The notes: generated by a model from the letters alone, not told the origin. Shown: positions 1 through 13,600, numbered from the stretch's first letter. The stretch is 64,000 nt of DNA from Winogradskya humida (GCF_016862215.1 NZ_BOMN01000108.1:62001-126000), one strand, 5' to 3'. Numbers and translations: made by a program.

Positions 1-1040
1 TTGTTGAAATCGATGTCCCGCAGGTCCGCGATGCCCCCGACGTTCTCGGCGTCCACGGCACCCAGCTCCTTGGACTCCCCGGTGCAGTCCGCCCCGGTCC
101 ACACCTTCACCAGCCCGTCGAAAGCGATGGAGGAAGCCGTACCGGGATCGAGAGCATTGACACATCCGCCGTCGGGAGCGGTCGCGGGCTCGATCACCTG
201 CGAACCGGCATCGTCATCGAAGACGTTGAACGAGAACCCGCTGAACAACACGACCCTCTTGGCCGGGATGCTCTCCTGCTTGTCACCCTGCTCCTGCTCG
301 TTGCCCTGCTGGTCGCCCTGCTCGTTGCCCTGCTGGTCGTTGCCTTGCTGGTCATTGCCCTGCTCCGGTGCCGTTGTCGGCTCGGTGGCCTCGACGCCGG
401 CCTTACCGCCGTCCGGTCGTACACCGAACCAGGTGTCACCGACACCCTGGCCCTTCGCGTCGCCGGCCTTGACGTCCTTGGCGAACCGGTAGACCGGCCA
501 TCCCTTGACCGTCACCTGCAGCGCCCCGTCGTCACGCTTGACGACACCGACATCCTTCTTGGCCACCCCGGCAATGAAGATCTTTCCCCCGGCCTTGACG
601 GTCACCGGCGGCCACTTCGCAGCGCACTCCCCGTTGCAAGTCGCCTTGGAAGGCTTGGCCGTGTCCTCATCGAAGCGGTAAAGAGTCAGCCCGGCCCCGT
701 TCACAAGAATCTTGCCCAGCCCCTCAAGCCTGGTCGCCGTCAGCTGAACCCACTTCTGCGCTTCCTCAGCAGCATCCCCGGTCACGACCCCACCCTTGGG
801 CGCGGCCCAGTCCCCGGTCCCAGCCGCGGCATTGCTCGTCTTGGCCGTCCCGGCCTGCATGGCAAGCCCCGCAGCAGCATCAGCAAACGCCTCGCCAGAA
901 CCCACCTCGGCGCTCGCAGCTGCACTCGGCGCAGGCGCCCCTGAAGTCGGCGCGGCCGGAGAATCGTTCCCACACCCAGCCAGCAGCAGCGCACTCCCCG
1001 CAGCAGCCGCGGCAAATGAATGCATTCGCGAGGATCGCAT
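1..1040 (-). CDS. COG4315-type secreted lipoprotein, 3' end outside the window
   Basis: An open frame starts at the ATG at 1040, with a GGAAGGGG ribosome site just upstream, and is still open at base 1, so the C-terminus is missing. The N-terminus has two arginines, a hydrophobic stretch and a lipobox (LLLAGC, Cys about residue 23), so it should be a membrane-anchored lipoprotein. Residues about 95-190 carry two copies of the aromatic motif of the COG4315 'Yx(F/W/Y)xxD' family (LYRFDEDTAKPS and VYRFAKDVKAGD), with CNGECAAKWPPV between them. Residues about 225-258 are a Gln/Asn/Gly repeat linker. The segment after the linker contains Cys residues and looks like a separate small beta domain that I cannot name. 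The biochemical role of COG4315 proteins is unknown. The gene is downstream of the NRPS on the same strand but separated by about 600 bp with a hairpin, so I do not assume a shared role. Confidence 0.8.
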   Translation of the reverse strand, partial: MRSSRMHSFAAAAAGSALLLAGCGNDSPAAPTSGAPAPSAAASAEVGSGEAFADAAAGLAMQAGTAKTSNAAAGTGDWAAPKGGVVTGDAAEEAQKWVQLTATRLEGLGKILVNGAGLTLYRFDEDTAKPSKATCNGECAAKWPPVTVKAGGKIFIAGVAKKDVGVVKRDDGALQVTVKGWPVYRFAKDVKAGDAKGQGVGDTWFGVRPDGGKAGVEATEPTTAPEQGNDQQGNDQQGNEQGDQQGNEQEQGDKQESIPAKRVVLFSGFSFNVFDDDAGSQVIEPATAPDGGCVNALDPGTASSIAFDGLVKVWTGADCTGESKELGAVDAENVGGIADLRDIDFN

Positions 1041-1196
1041 AACTGCGCCCCTTCCGTGATCAATCGAAACCGTATGCCCTCCACACGGGCAGCTCCCCGG
1101 ATCGGTTCACCACAGCCCGCCGCCTCCCCGGCCCGCCCCGATGTCAACCGCGGCCCGCAGTCCTGGCCTGCGATGCAGGCCTCCTGGCCCGACCTG

Positions 1197-1252
1197 GTCG
1201 GCCTCGTTCCGTCGGCCTCGTTCCGTCGGCCTCGTTCCGTCGGTCTGCTTTG
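1197..1252. repeat. 14-bp tandem repeat in intergenic spacer
   Basis: Three copies (GTCGGCCTCGTTCC) and a diverged fourth lie head to tail. Looser copies of the same theme continue to about 1400. The 1041-1642 spacer holds this repeat and the hairpin at 1571-1613. I see no gene in it. Confidence 0.75.
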
Positions 1253-1570
1253 TCGGCCCGGCGTTCTCGGCCTGCCTAGTCGGGCTATGTTGCTGGACCC
1301 GCACTTCACGGCTTGCCTTGTCGGACCGCGTTGAAGGCCCTGCGTTTTCAGCCTGCTTTCGGCCTGCCTTGTCGGTCTTTGTTGCTGGACCGCTTTGCCG
1401 ACCAAGGCTCGTGCGTCTCGCAAGCACTGACCAACGGCGCGTCCGGACCGAGTGTCCTACCTTCGGTGACCGGCACTGCCCCGACCGAGCGGGGATTTCA
1501 CCACCCTCTACCACCTGCTCGGCCGCGTCCGCGGCACAGTGCGCCTGGACCGCTCAGGAAGGCAGAAAGC

Positions 1571-1613
1571 AGCACGCCGGGTCCACGCCCTCGCAGGCAT
1601 GGACCCGGCTGCT
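1571..1613 (-). terminator. candidate terminator after the NRPS gene
   Basis: Arms 1576-1585 and 1600-1609 form a perfect 10-bp stem (GCCGGGTCCA with its complement) around a 14-nt loop. The stem extends by four more pairs after one bulged C. It lies 30 bp beyond the NRPS stop codon. There is no clear U-tract, as is common in high-GC actinobacteria. Confidence 0.55.
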
Positions 1614-1642
1614 CTGCGGGTACTTGACGGTTGCCCTACCGG

Positions 1643-4600
1643 TCAGGAAATGCCACCGAGTTCAGCCGACAGCAGCGGGCCGAGTTTCTCCAGAGTCGCC
1701 GGGTCCAGGAGCTCCGAGTGAGCGACCGGCAGCTCGTGGACCGTGGTTGCGGTGATCAAAGGGCTCCATGCAGGAGCTCCCGGACCGTTGAAGCCCTGCT
1801 CCGGGACAGTCGCCTCCACGAAGAACACTTCGCCGTCGAAGGGTGTGTACTCGGCGGATGCCATCAGGCGATCGCTGGCCAGGTAGTTCTCCAGGACCCG
1901 AGCGATCTGCGCATCGGTCAGGGATGCCACCGCACCACCGGCGTCCCGCACAAAACCGACGGCCTCCTCCACAGTTAGGTTCGCGGAGGGGACGGTGTAG
2001 CCCATCTCGGTCAGCAACCCGGCCACCGTCGACGGCGCGGAGACCGCATCGCGCCGGGCGTCGAGCATTCCCACGAAGGTGACCTCGCGGCCTCGCCCTT
2101 GCAGTTCGGCTGCGGTGCAGAGCGCCAAGGCCCCGCCGAAGGACCATCCCAGGAGCCGGACCGGACCCGCCGGCTGCGCCGACTCGATACGGTCCGCGTG
2201 CTCAACCGCAAGGGCAGTCATGGTCGCCGGCAGGCTTCCTCCTGCGAGCAGCGGTGACTGCAACCCGATCAGAGGCGCATCCACGAACCGCTTGAGCCCC
2301 GCGAACTGCCAAGCCAACCCGCTGGCGGGCGCAAAGCAGAACAACGGCGTTCCGTGCCTGCCCGGGGACAGCGACAGGACAGGAGCCAGCCCATCCCCTC
2401 CCGGGGTCTCGCCGTCGAGCAATCGAGCCACCCCGGCGACTGTTGGTGCGGTGAAGAGCCGAGCCACCGGAACGTCAGCGCCGAGCTCGTCGCGCAACGC
2501 CGTTGCCAGCCGCACCAGCAGCAGCGAATGCCCACCCAGCGCGAAGAAGTCGTCGTGCACTCCCACCGACTCCAAGCCCAGAACGGCTGCCATGAGACGT
2601 GCGACGGCCGCCTCCATGCGGGATCGGGGTGTTTCCGAGACCGGCGTCGCAGGCAGTGTGATCTCCGGCAGGGCGTTGCGGTCTACCTTGCCGTTCGGGG
2701 TGAGTGGGAGGGTCCCGAGCACCTGGCAGACCGCGGGGATCATGTAGCCCGGAAGCGACGACTCGAACAAGGCTGTCAGCGAGGCCTGTGAGAATTCCGG
2801 TGCCACCGTGAGGTAGGCGACGAGCCGATCACCCCGGACCACCACCACCGCGCGTGTCACGGACGGGTGGGACAGTGCTACCGCCTCGATCTCCTCCAGT
2901 TCGATCCGGAAGCCTCTCACCTTCACCTGGTGATCGGTCCGGCCCAGGTACTCCAGGTGGCCGTCGCGCCAGCGGGCAAGGTCACCCGTTCGATACAGGC
3001 GGGCGCCGTCGAGGCCTGCCACGAAGCGGGTCGCGGTCAAGCCGGGACGGCCGAGATAGCCGCGGGCCACCTGAGGGCCGCCGAGATAGAGCTCACCGGC
3101 AACGCCCGGCGGCACAGCTTGCAGGAGACCATCCAGCACGTAGGCGGAGACGCCCGGCAACGGCCGTCCGATCGAGCCGTTCCAGTCCTCGGCGACGGCC
3201 TCGCTGGTGGCCCATACGGTGACCTCGGTCGGGCCGTAGAGGTTGACCACGGACGCGGCACGCGAGCGCAGGGACGCCGCGACCGATGCGGGCAACGCCT
3301 CGCCGCCGACCAGGGCGCGTACCGAAGAAAGGTCTGTATCGGACGCTTCCAGTAGCGCAGCCCAGAGCGAGGGGGTCGCCTGCATCGCGGTGATCTTGTG
3401 TCTCTCGATCATTGCCGCGAGCAGCCGGGGGTCGCGGACCTCGTCCGGAGAAGCGAGCACGATCGTGCCGCCCGCACGCAGAGTGCCAAGAATCTCCAGC
3501 ACCGAGATGTCGAATGACAGCGTAGTCACAGCCAGCAGCCGCTCTCCCGGCATCAACGGCAGAGCGTCCAGGAAGGACTCAAGGTTGCGCTGGGTGACGA
3601 CAACACCCTTCGGGCGGCCGGTCGAGCCCGACGTGTAGATCACGTACGCCGCGGCATCCGGCGACGGGGCCTGCACTACCGGGGCGGGCGCCGGTGTGAT
3701 CTCAGCCATGAAATTTTCGTCGATGATCAAGGCAGGGCGGGCGTCTTCGACCATGAAATCGCGCCGGGCGGCCGGGAAGGCCGGGTCGAGCGGCAGGTAG
3801 GCGACGCCCGCTTTGCGCACCCCCAGCACCGCGATGACCAGGTCCGCTGACCGGGGCAGGCCGATGCCGACGATGCTGCCCGGCGCGACCCCATACTCGA
3901 TCAACTTTGCCGCCACCGACCCTGCGGCGTAGTCGATCTCTTCGACGGAAAACGGTGACGCCGAAGTGACGAGCGCGAGGCCAGAATGGCCTGCGTCGGT
4001 CCGGGAAGGAGCCGCCGGGACCGTCTGCCAGGAAAGGAGATCCGTCGTGTCCGCAGCAGCCAGCATCGGCGCCTGGAAGACCGGGGTGGCCGGCTCCCCG
4101 GCGAAGGCCGTCAGCAGCGTCTCGAGACGATCGAGCAGCCGGCCCGCCGTCGGGGCAGCGAAGCGATCCGCGTCGTATTCGCAGGTCACTTCAACGCCGT
4201 CCGGTCCCCCGTCGATGAACGTGACGTTGAGGTCGACCTTGGGATCCGCCGCAAAGTCCGGCGCGGCGAGCACCGGCAGGCCCAGCAGCAGCTCACCGGA
4301 GGCGGGCCGGTGGAAGTAACCGATCATGACCTGGAAGAGCGGGTTGCGGCCCGGCACCCGCGGTGGGTTCACCAGCTCCACAACCTGCTGGAACGGAACG
4401 TCGGCGTGTTCAAACGCCGCGAGGTCCGCCGTCCGCACGCGCCGGAGCAGCTCGATGAAGGTGGGGTCTCCGGAAAGGTCCGCGCGCAGGACGATCGTGT
4501 TGACGAAGAAGCCCACGAGGTCGTCCAGGGCGGCGTCGCCGCGGCCGGAGGTCGGGCTGCCGATCGGCACGTCGGTTCCGGCGCCATGCCGGGCGAGGAG

Positions 4601-7600
4601 CGTCGCGAGGGCGGCATGCAGCGCCATGAACAGGCTCGCCGACTCACCGCGGGCGATCTCCCGCAAGCGGTCGATCAACGACGCCGGCAGGGTCGCACTC
4701 ACCAGTCCCGCAGCCTTCTTCGCGACCGTGCGCGCACCGTCCGACGGCAGCGTGATCTCCTCCGGCAGCGCCGCCAGCGCCTCGCGCCAGAAGTCACCAT
4801 TCGCGGGGGTGAGCGACAGAACGTAGTCCGCGTACTGCACCGGAAGCGGTTCGTAAGCGGGCGCGTGACCGGCGATCCGGGCGGCATACGCGATGTCCAG
4901 GTCACGCAGCAGCGGCCCGTCGGACCACTCGTCCATCGCGATGTGGTGCAGCACCAGGACCAGAACGCTGGACGATCCCTCATCGACGACCGCAGCCCGG
5001 ATCGGCAGGTCCTCGGCGAGGTCGAAGGGTCGCGCCACGAGATCCGCGGCCGGCGTCGCAGTCTCCACCGTGATGCTCGCGGGCGGAGGCACGATGTGCT
5101 GAGCCGACGAACGGATCAGGGTCCGCAGCACCTCGTGGCGGGCCACGACGTCACCGAGAGCGAGCGACAGTGCGCCGAGATCGGGGCGCCCGCCGAGCCG
5201 GACCAGCAGCGGGTAGTTATAAGCGCTCGACCCCGGGTCGAGCTGGTCGAGCAGCCACAACCGCTGCTGCGCCGGCGACAGGGGCAGCACCTCGGGCCGC
5301 TTCTGAGCAATGAGGGCGGCCCGGGCAGGGCCGCTGGTGGCACGGGCCAGTTTCTCCGGGGTACGCGCGTCGAAGAGTGCGCGCAGCGACAGGTCCCCGC
5401 CCAGTTCCGCGCGCACCCGGCCGATCAGCCGCAGCGCGGTCAGGGAGTGGCCCCCCGCGTCGAAGAAGTCGTCCTCGACGCCGAAGCTGGGCAGCCCCAG
5501 CACCTCGGCGAAGACTTCGCAGAGACGGCGTTCCCGATCGTCTGCGGGCGGCCTCGAGGCCTTGGCCACGGGGGCCGGCGCCGGAAGCGCCGAGGTGTCG
5601 AGCTTGCCGTTGACGGTCAGGGGCAGCACGTCCACGGTCGCGAAGAGCGACGGCACCATGTAGGACGGAAGCCGGTCGGCGAGTGCCGCGCGCACCTGCG
5701 CCGGGGTCGCGTCGCCGACAATAAAGGCGACGAGGGCACCGTCACGGGCGAGGACCGCCGATTGGCGTACGCCGGGAACGGCCGACACGGCAGTTTCCAC
5801 CTCGCCCAGCTCGATGCGATAGCCGCGGATCTTGACCTGATCGTCCGTACGGCCGAGGAAGTCAAGGTTGCCGTCAGGGCGCTCGCGCACGAGGTCGCCG
5901 GTGCGGTAGAGGCGGCTGCCGTCGGGTCCCGCGACGAAACGCGCGGCGGTCAGTCCGGGGCGGTTGAGGTATCCACGGGCCAGGCCGGCGCCGGCGATGT
6001 AGAGCTCGCCCGCGACGCTCCGCGGCACGGGACGCAGCCAGCTGTCGAGGACGTATCCGACAGTGTTGAAGATGGGCTTGCCGACCGTGGCGGTGACGCT
6101 GTCCGACGTCCCCCCGCCGAGGGTGTTGATCGTGTATTCGGTGGGTCCGTAGAGGTTGTAACCGGCCACGCCGTCGGTGTCGCGCAGCGTCGTCCAGAGC
6201 TTCTCCGAAACGGCTTCGCCGCCGAGCAGGACCAGGCACGGCCGGTGGGTGCCGGCGAGGAGCCCCTCGTCCAGCAGAGCCTGCGCGTAGGTCGGGGTGA
6301 GGTTGACGACGTCGACCTTGTGCTCGGCGCAGTAGGCGACCAGCGCCCGGCCGTCGCGGCGCAGCTCCTCGTCGGCGACGTGCACGTGGTGGCCTTCGAC
6401 CAGCCAGAGCAGTTCCTCCCACGACATGTCGAAGGAGAAGCTCACCGTGTGCGCGATGGTGAGGACCCGGCCGCCCGCCGCGTCGATGGTCGGTCCGAAG
6501 ATCGCGTCGCGGTGGTTGAGCTGCATGTTGGTCAGGCCGCGATAGGGCGTGACGACGCCCTTGGGCCGGCCGGTCGAGCCCGAGGTGTAGATGACGTAGG
6601 CGGGCCGGTCCAGGCGGCCGGGGGTGCCCGGCGCGAAGTCGTCCAGCCAGGGCTCCCCGATCTCCTGATAGAGCCCGGCCAGCGAGTCCAGCACGAATAC
6701 CGGCTGCGCGTCGTCGACCATCGTCTGCCGGCGTTCGGGCGGAAGATCAAGGTCAAGTGGAAGGTACGCCGCCCCGGCACGCAGCACGGCGAAGAGCGCG
6801 ACCACCATGTCCACGCCGCGGGGCAGCGCCAGCCCGACGATCGTCTCGGGGCCCGCGCCGCGTGAGCGCAGGCCACGGGCGACGGCGCTGACCCGGCCGT
6901 CCAGCTCGGCGTAGCTGAGGGTGGCGCCGGCGTGGGTGAGCGCGGCGGCGGTCGGGGTTCGTGCGGCCTGTTCGGCGAGCATCTCCGCGATGGTGATGTC
7001 GGGGATGTCCGCGGCTACGCCGGTCTGGGGTTCAGTGGCGGGCAGTGCGATCGCGCCGACGGTCCGGTCGGTGTCGAAGGTCTCGAGTACGGTCCGGAGG
7101 CGGTCCAGCAGGGATGCGGCCTCGGTGGCCGTGACCACGTCGGAGCGGTATTCGAGGCGGATCCGCAGGGCCCTGCCGGGGGTGGCCACCCAGGTCAGCG
7201 GATAGTGCGTCGCGTCGACCGACTCGACACCGACGATGCCGTGCTCCGCCTCCAGGTCGTCGAAGGTGTTGTCGTCCAGGAAGTTCTGCAGCACGTAGAG
7301 GCTGTCGAAAAGCTGGCCACGGCCGGTCGCGCGCTGGATGTCGCCCAGGCCCACGAACTCGTGGGCCATCAGCTCGATCCGCTCGTCCTGGACGCGGCTC
7401 AGCACGTCGCGCACCGGTTCCGTGGCGGCGAAGGAGACACGCTGCGGCACGGTGTTGAGGAAGACACCGACGACTTCCTCGATGCCGTCCAGCTCGGTGG
7501 GCCGGCCGGCCACCGTGGTGCCGAAAAGCGCCTCAGGGCGGCCGGTGGCGTGGCTGAGCACCAGGCCGAGTGCGGTGCTGAGCACGGCGTTGAGGGTGAC

Positions 7601-10600
7601 GCCGGCGGCTCGGGCCTGGTCGGTGAGCCGGGCGGTCTGCTCCTCGGTGAGCTGGACGGCAAGGCTGGTGGCGAGCACCGGCTCGGTGCCGGCAGCCGCC
7701 GGGTACAGGATCGTCGGCTCGGCGCCCTCGAGGGCCCGTGTCCAGGCTTCGACAGACTCCTGGATGTCCTGCCGCGCGATCCACTCGAGGTAGTCCGTGA
7801 AGCTCGCGCCCTCGGGCTGGACCGGGCGCCCGGCGTAGGCGCCGAACAGGTCCCGCAGCACCAGCTCCCGCGACCATCCGTCCCACAGCAGCAGGTGGTA
7901 CGTGAAGAGCAGCCGGTCGCGGCCGTCGGGCAGACGGACCACCGTGAGCCTCGCCAGCGGCGCGTGCGCCAGGTCGAACGGGCGCGTGCGGTCGGCGATC
8001 ATCACCGCTTCGAGGTCAGCAGGGTTCTCGATCACCTCGACGGTGACCGGCACGTCGCGGCGCAGGATCGCCCCGTCATCGGTGAAGGCCAGGCGCGCTG
8101 CGGGGTGAGCAGCGAGCATCGCGGCGAAGGCCCGCTCCAGGGCCGCGACATCAAGACGGTAGTTGACGTCGAAGGCGTTCTGAGCGACGTAGACGTCCGC
8201 GTCACCGGCCAGCTTCGCCTGGAAGTACAGGCCCTCCTGCAGTGGCGAGAGCGGCCAGGTCCGTTCGTCGACGGGGGCGAGCTCGGCCGCCCAGCCGTCG
8301 GCGATGGCGGTGACCGCGTCCAGGCCGAGGCCCTCGTCGGCGTAGGTGAGGACGGCGTGCAGCTCGGAGCCCCGAGCAGCGACGTTGATCTCGAGCAGGT
8401 ACGGGGTGCCGAGGTCGTCGTCGGGCCGCACCCGGATGTCCTCGTCGGCGGACGACCAGTCGCCCGCGTCGCTGGTGAAGCGGCCGAGGTAGTTGAACAG
8501 GACCTGCGGCGTGCCGAGCCGCGCCAGGGCGGCCGCGCTGCGCGGGTTGACGTACCGCAGCATGCCGTAGCCCAGACCGTCACCGGCAGCCCCGTCACCG
8601 GCGGGTTTATCACCGGCGGGCGCGTCACCAGCGCGGGTGTCAGGGAGCCGCACCGGGGCGATCGAGGTGAACCAGCCGACGGTGCGGGAGAGGTCAGCGT
8701 CGCCGACCGGCTCACGGCCGTGGCGTTCCACGTCGACGACGAGTTCGGCCTCGGTGCCACGCCAACGGTTCACCGCCGTGTGCAGGGCGGTGAGCAGTGT
8801 CGCCGTGACGTCGCCGGTCAGAACGCTGGGGTCGACCGGGATGCGTACCTCATGATCGCGGGTCTGACCGACGGTCAGCCCGAACGTCACGGCCTGCGGA
8901 TCAAGCTCGGCGCCGGGTGCGAGTGCCAGCTGCCACTGCGGGAATTCAGCCATCCTCGCGGCGGTCCCGGCCTCTTCACCGACGGTACGCGCGAACGACC
9001 GCAATGACGTCGTGACCGGGTCGAGCTCGGCCGCCTCGTACGCCTGCCGCAGGTCCTCGGTGAGGATCTGCCATGAGACACCGTCGACGACCAGGTGGTG
9101 CGCGACCAGCAGAAGCCGTCCCTGCTCACCCGGCCCGGCGTCGAAGAAGACGGCTTCCAGCACCCGCCCCGCCTCGGGGTCGAGCCGGCTCACCGCAGCC
9201 TCGGCCTCGCGCAGGATCGTGGCAGCCTCGATCCCGTCCACCGTGTTAAGTGAAACCGAACCAGAGCCAGTGGCTGTGATCTCCTGGGACCACAGCATCG
9301 GCGCCGGGCGGCTCAGCCGCAGCCGCAGCGCGTCATGGTGGGCGACGAGCTTGTCGAGCGCCGCCCGCAGCCTGGCCGGCGTCGCCCCGGCGGGCGTACG
9401 GATCAGGTCTGCCTGGTGCAGGCGGTTGATACCGCCGCCGAGTTCCGCGAGACGGTGCACGATCGGCAGCAGCGCAACCTCCCCCACGCCGTCGCTGACA
9501 GCAGGCGTGACCGCAGCAGCACCTGCCACGGGCAACGCGGCCCCGGCCAGCGCCATAGGGGTGCGCTTGAGGAAGACGTCGCGCGGGGAGAGCTTGACGC
9601 CGCTGCGCTTGGCACGGTTGACGAGCTGGATGGCCACGATGCTGTCGCCGCCGAGGCTGAAGAAGTCGCCGTCCGCGGGTACCGCGTCCAGGCTCAGCAC
9701 CTCCGCGAACAACCCGCGCAGCGTCGTGACCGCGGGGTTCTCGTCAGAAAGGGCAACCGAGGACGCAGCGACCGTACGCGCCGGAGCAGGCAACGCCTCC
9801 CGGTCGAGCTTGCCGTTCACGGTCAAGGGCAGTGCGGGCAGGGTGACGAACGCGGCCGGGACCATGTAAACGGGCAGCACGGTAGCGAGGTGGTCGCGGA
9901 CGGCGTCTACATCCGGGCGGCTGCCGGGGCGCGACACCAGGTAGGCGACCAGGCGGCCGTCGCGCACGATCACGGCGGTGTTGGCGACGCCGGGCAGTGC
10001 CAGTAATGCCGTCTCGATCTCGCCCAGTTCGATGCGGTAGCCGCGAACCTTCACCTGGTGGTCCGAGCGGCCGAGGTAGACGAGCTCGCCGTCCTCCCAG
10101 CGGGCCAGGTCACCGGAGCGGTACAGCCGGCCGGGGCCGAACGGGTTGGCGACGAAGCGGGTGGCGGTCAGGCCGGGCCGGTCGAGGTAGCCGCGCGCGA
10201 GTTGCTCACCGGCGACGTACATCTCGCCGGTCACGCCTTCGGGCACAGGCTGCAGGTACGCGTCCAGCACGTGAACGGTCAGCCCGGGCAGCGCGGCGCC
10301 GATGATGCTGGGCCGGGTCACGTCGGCCGGGTCCAGCGCACGGAAGGACACATGCACGGTGGTCTCGGTGATGCCGTACATGTTGACCAGCAGTGGAGTC
10401 TTGTTGCGGGCGTACCAGGGGGCGAGGCGGGACAGGTCCAGCGCCTCGCCGCCGAAGACGACGTAACGCAACGCCAGCCGGTCGTTCGCCGTCGAGTCCG
10501 CCTCGATCAGTGGGTAGAAGGCTGACGGCGTCTGGTTGAGGACGGTCACCTTCTCGTCGCGCAGCAGTGCACGGAAACGCTGCGGGTCGCGGGCCACGTC

Positions 10601-13600
10601 GTGCGGCACCGTCACGAGACGGCCGCCGTGCAGGAGCGGGCCCCACAGCTCCCAGACCGAGAAGTCGAAGGCGTACGAGTGGAACATCGTCCACACGTCG
10701 TCCGGCCCGAAGTCGAAGAGCTGGGACGCCGCGGCGAACAGCGCGAGCACGTCGCGGTGGGTGACCACGACACCCTTGGGTCTGCCGGTCGAGCCCGACG
10801 TGTAGATGACGTACGCCGCGTTGTCACCGGTGTGGGTGGCGACGGGCCTGGTGGTGGGCTGCCCGGGTGCGGCCACGTCGATCCCGCCCGAACCGATCAC
10901 GCAGACCGGTGCCGCGTCGGCCAGGATGTATTCCTGCCGGGCGGCGGGAGCGGCACTGTCGACGGGCACGTAACAACCGCCGGCCTTGACCACCGCGAGC
11001 AGCGCGACAACGAGGTCGGCTCCGCGTGGCAGCCGGACCGCGACGCGTGACTCCGGCCGGACGCCGCGGGCGATGAGTTCGTGGGCGAGCTGGTTGGCCC
11101 GTGCTTCCAGCTGGGCGTAGGTGAGGTCGTCGACAGCTGCGCGGTCCGAGACGTCGTGAAGATCGAGGGTCCCCGCCGAAACCGGCACGGGGGGTGCCGC
11201 GGGAAGAGCAGGCACAGCGCCGAGAGTCAGCGCGGAGACCGGCTCGTCCAGGGACGAGATGAGCTGAGTCAGGACGTACGCAACTTGGTCGACCAGGCGT
11301 TGCGCGGCAGCGACACCGACGGCAGCGTCGTATTTGATCTCCAGGGTGAGGCGCTCGCCGGGGAAGGCGACCAGGGAGACCGGGTAGTGCGGCGAGTCCG
11401 TGCCGGTGAATCCGGTGACGCCGAGGCCCTGCGCGTCACCGCCGTCGACGGGCGGGAAGTTCTCCACGACCACCATGGAGTCGAAGAGCTCGCGTACGCC
11501 GGCGAGGCGGTTCAGCTCGGCGAGGCCGACCTGCTGCACGTCGAGCACGTCGGTCTGCTGCTCCTGCAGGCGGCGCAGCACGTCGGCGAGGGGCTCGTCC
11601 GGGCGCCACGCCATGGGCACCGGCACGGTGTTGATCAGTAGGCCGACGATCGATTCGACACCGGGCAGTTCACCGCCGCGGCCCGAGACCGTCGACCCGA
11701 AGACGACCCGGTCACGGCCGAGCAGACGGCCCAGCAGCAGCCCCCACGCGCCGTGGATCAAGGTGCTGACCGTGATGCCGTGCGCGCGGGCGGCCGAGGA
11801 GATCCCGTCGACATACGCGTAGACGCTCTCGTGGTGGGAGACCGTGCTGATGTCCGGGTACAGCACGGTCGGTTCGACACCGGCGAGGGCGGTTGACCAG
11901 GCGGCGCGGGCATCCGAGGACGAGCGTGTGACCACCGATTCGATGTGGTCGCGGAACGTCGCGGTGAGGTGAGGCAGGGCGCGGCCGTGGTAGGCGGCCA
12001 CCACGTCGGAGAAGACCAGCGGGTAGGACCAGCCGTCGGCGAGGATGTGGTGCATCGTCTCGACCAGGCGGTGGTCGGTCGGGCTCAGCGAGACGAGGGC
12101 GTACCGCAGCACGGGCGGGCGGGCCAGGTCGAACGGCTGGGCCAGCTCGGCGGCGGCGAACTCTTCGAGACGGGCGTGCGCTTCGGGCGTACCCGTGAGA
12201 TCCAGCTCTTGCCAGGGGACCTGGACCTCGTCCGCGATGACCTGGACGATCCGGCCGTCGCGAAGCTCACGGAAAGATGCCCGCAGGGCGTCGTGGCGCC
12301 GGACCGCGGTCTCGACGGCGGCACGCAGCCTTGCCGGATCCACTTCGCCGGAGAGCGAGGCGACCTGCTGCACCGCGTAAGTGTCCACCTCGGAAACCAC
12401 GGAGTGGAAATGCATCCCCTCCTGCAGCGGCAGCAACGGCAGCACGTCGGTGGCGCCGGCGAACGCGTCCACGTCGTCCTGGGTAAGCCCGGTGACCAGC
12501 GGGAAGTCCGACGGAGTGTGCCCGGCGAGATCCGTGGTGGTCAGCTCCCGCAGCACGGTCGTCCACTGCTCGGCGAGAGCAACGACACGTTCCTCGGTGA
12601 GCAGTCCGGCCGGCCAGGAGAGCGTCGCCTCGAAGATGTCACCGGTCACGTGCGCGTTGATCTCCAGCGGCATCGCCGGGTTGGCCGGGTCGACACCCTC
12701 ACGCAGCGGGGACGCCTGGGCCCAGTCGTCCGGCAGTGCGGAGGAGCCGAAACGGCCGAGGTAGTTGAACAGGATTTCCGGCGCCGGGCCGAAGTCCTGG
12801 TCGCGCAGCCAGCGCAGCGAGCCATACCCGAGGCCGTCGGTGGGCACGGCCCGCAACTGCTCTTTGACCGTACGCGCGGCAGCGGCGAGATCCGTGAGAG
12901 TTCCCGGCTCGAGGCGTACCGGATGGATCGCCGTGAACCAGCCGACCGTCCGGGAGAGGTCTAGGTCACCGGTGCGGCCGTGGCCTTCGAGGCTGACCAG
13001 GACGGGCGCGCCGGCGTTGCCACTTTCGCGGTTCACGGCGACGGCGAGCCCGGTGAGCAGCACATCGTTGATGCCGGCGAAGAACGCCGCGGGCACGGTG
13101 GTCAGCAGTGGAACGGTCACTTCGGCGGGCAGGGTCACCGAGATCGACCGTACGGTCTCGGCGGTGTCGGTCGCCGGGTCCGCGGGCCGGTCGCCGAGCA
13201 ACGGGCGCGGCCCGGCGAGCGTACGACGCCAGAAGTTCTCCTGGCCCTCGAAGGCGGGCTGGGCCGCCGCGAACGTGCGGAAGGACGCACCGACCGGTTC
13301 GAGCTCCTCACCGCGCGCGGCCCGCCGCAGGTCGTCGGTGATGATGCGCCACGAGACGCCGTCGATGACCAGGTGGTGAATGACGAGCAGCAGGCGGCGC
13401 CCGTCCCACGCGGCACGCAGCATGATGCCGTTCGCGGGGTCGAGCCGCGCTACCTCGGCCTCCTCGTCGATCGGCCCCTCGGTGATCAGCCCCGAGGCGC
13501 GCAAACCGGCCGCTGGGACCTGCAGACCTGCGGCGTGCAGCCCGGCCGCTCGGACCTTCAGACCAGCGTCGTTCAGCCCGGCCGCTGGGACCTTCAGACC

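Noticed and set aside
3986..6865. Long plus-strand open frame (about 959 codons) opposite the NRPS, with similar ones at 6932-9007, 12980-15130 and 17888-19837
   Set aside because: They are antisense to strongly conserved NRPS domains, have arginine/glycine/valine-rich shadow composition and no domain. High GC makes such frames common.
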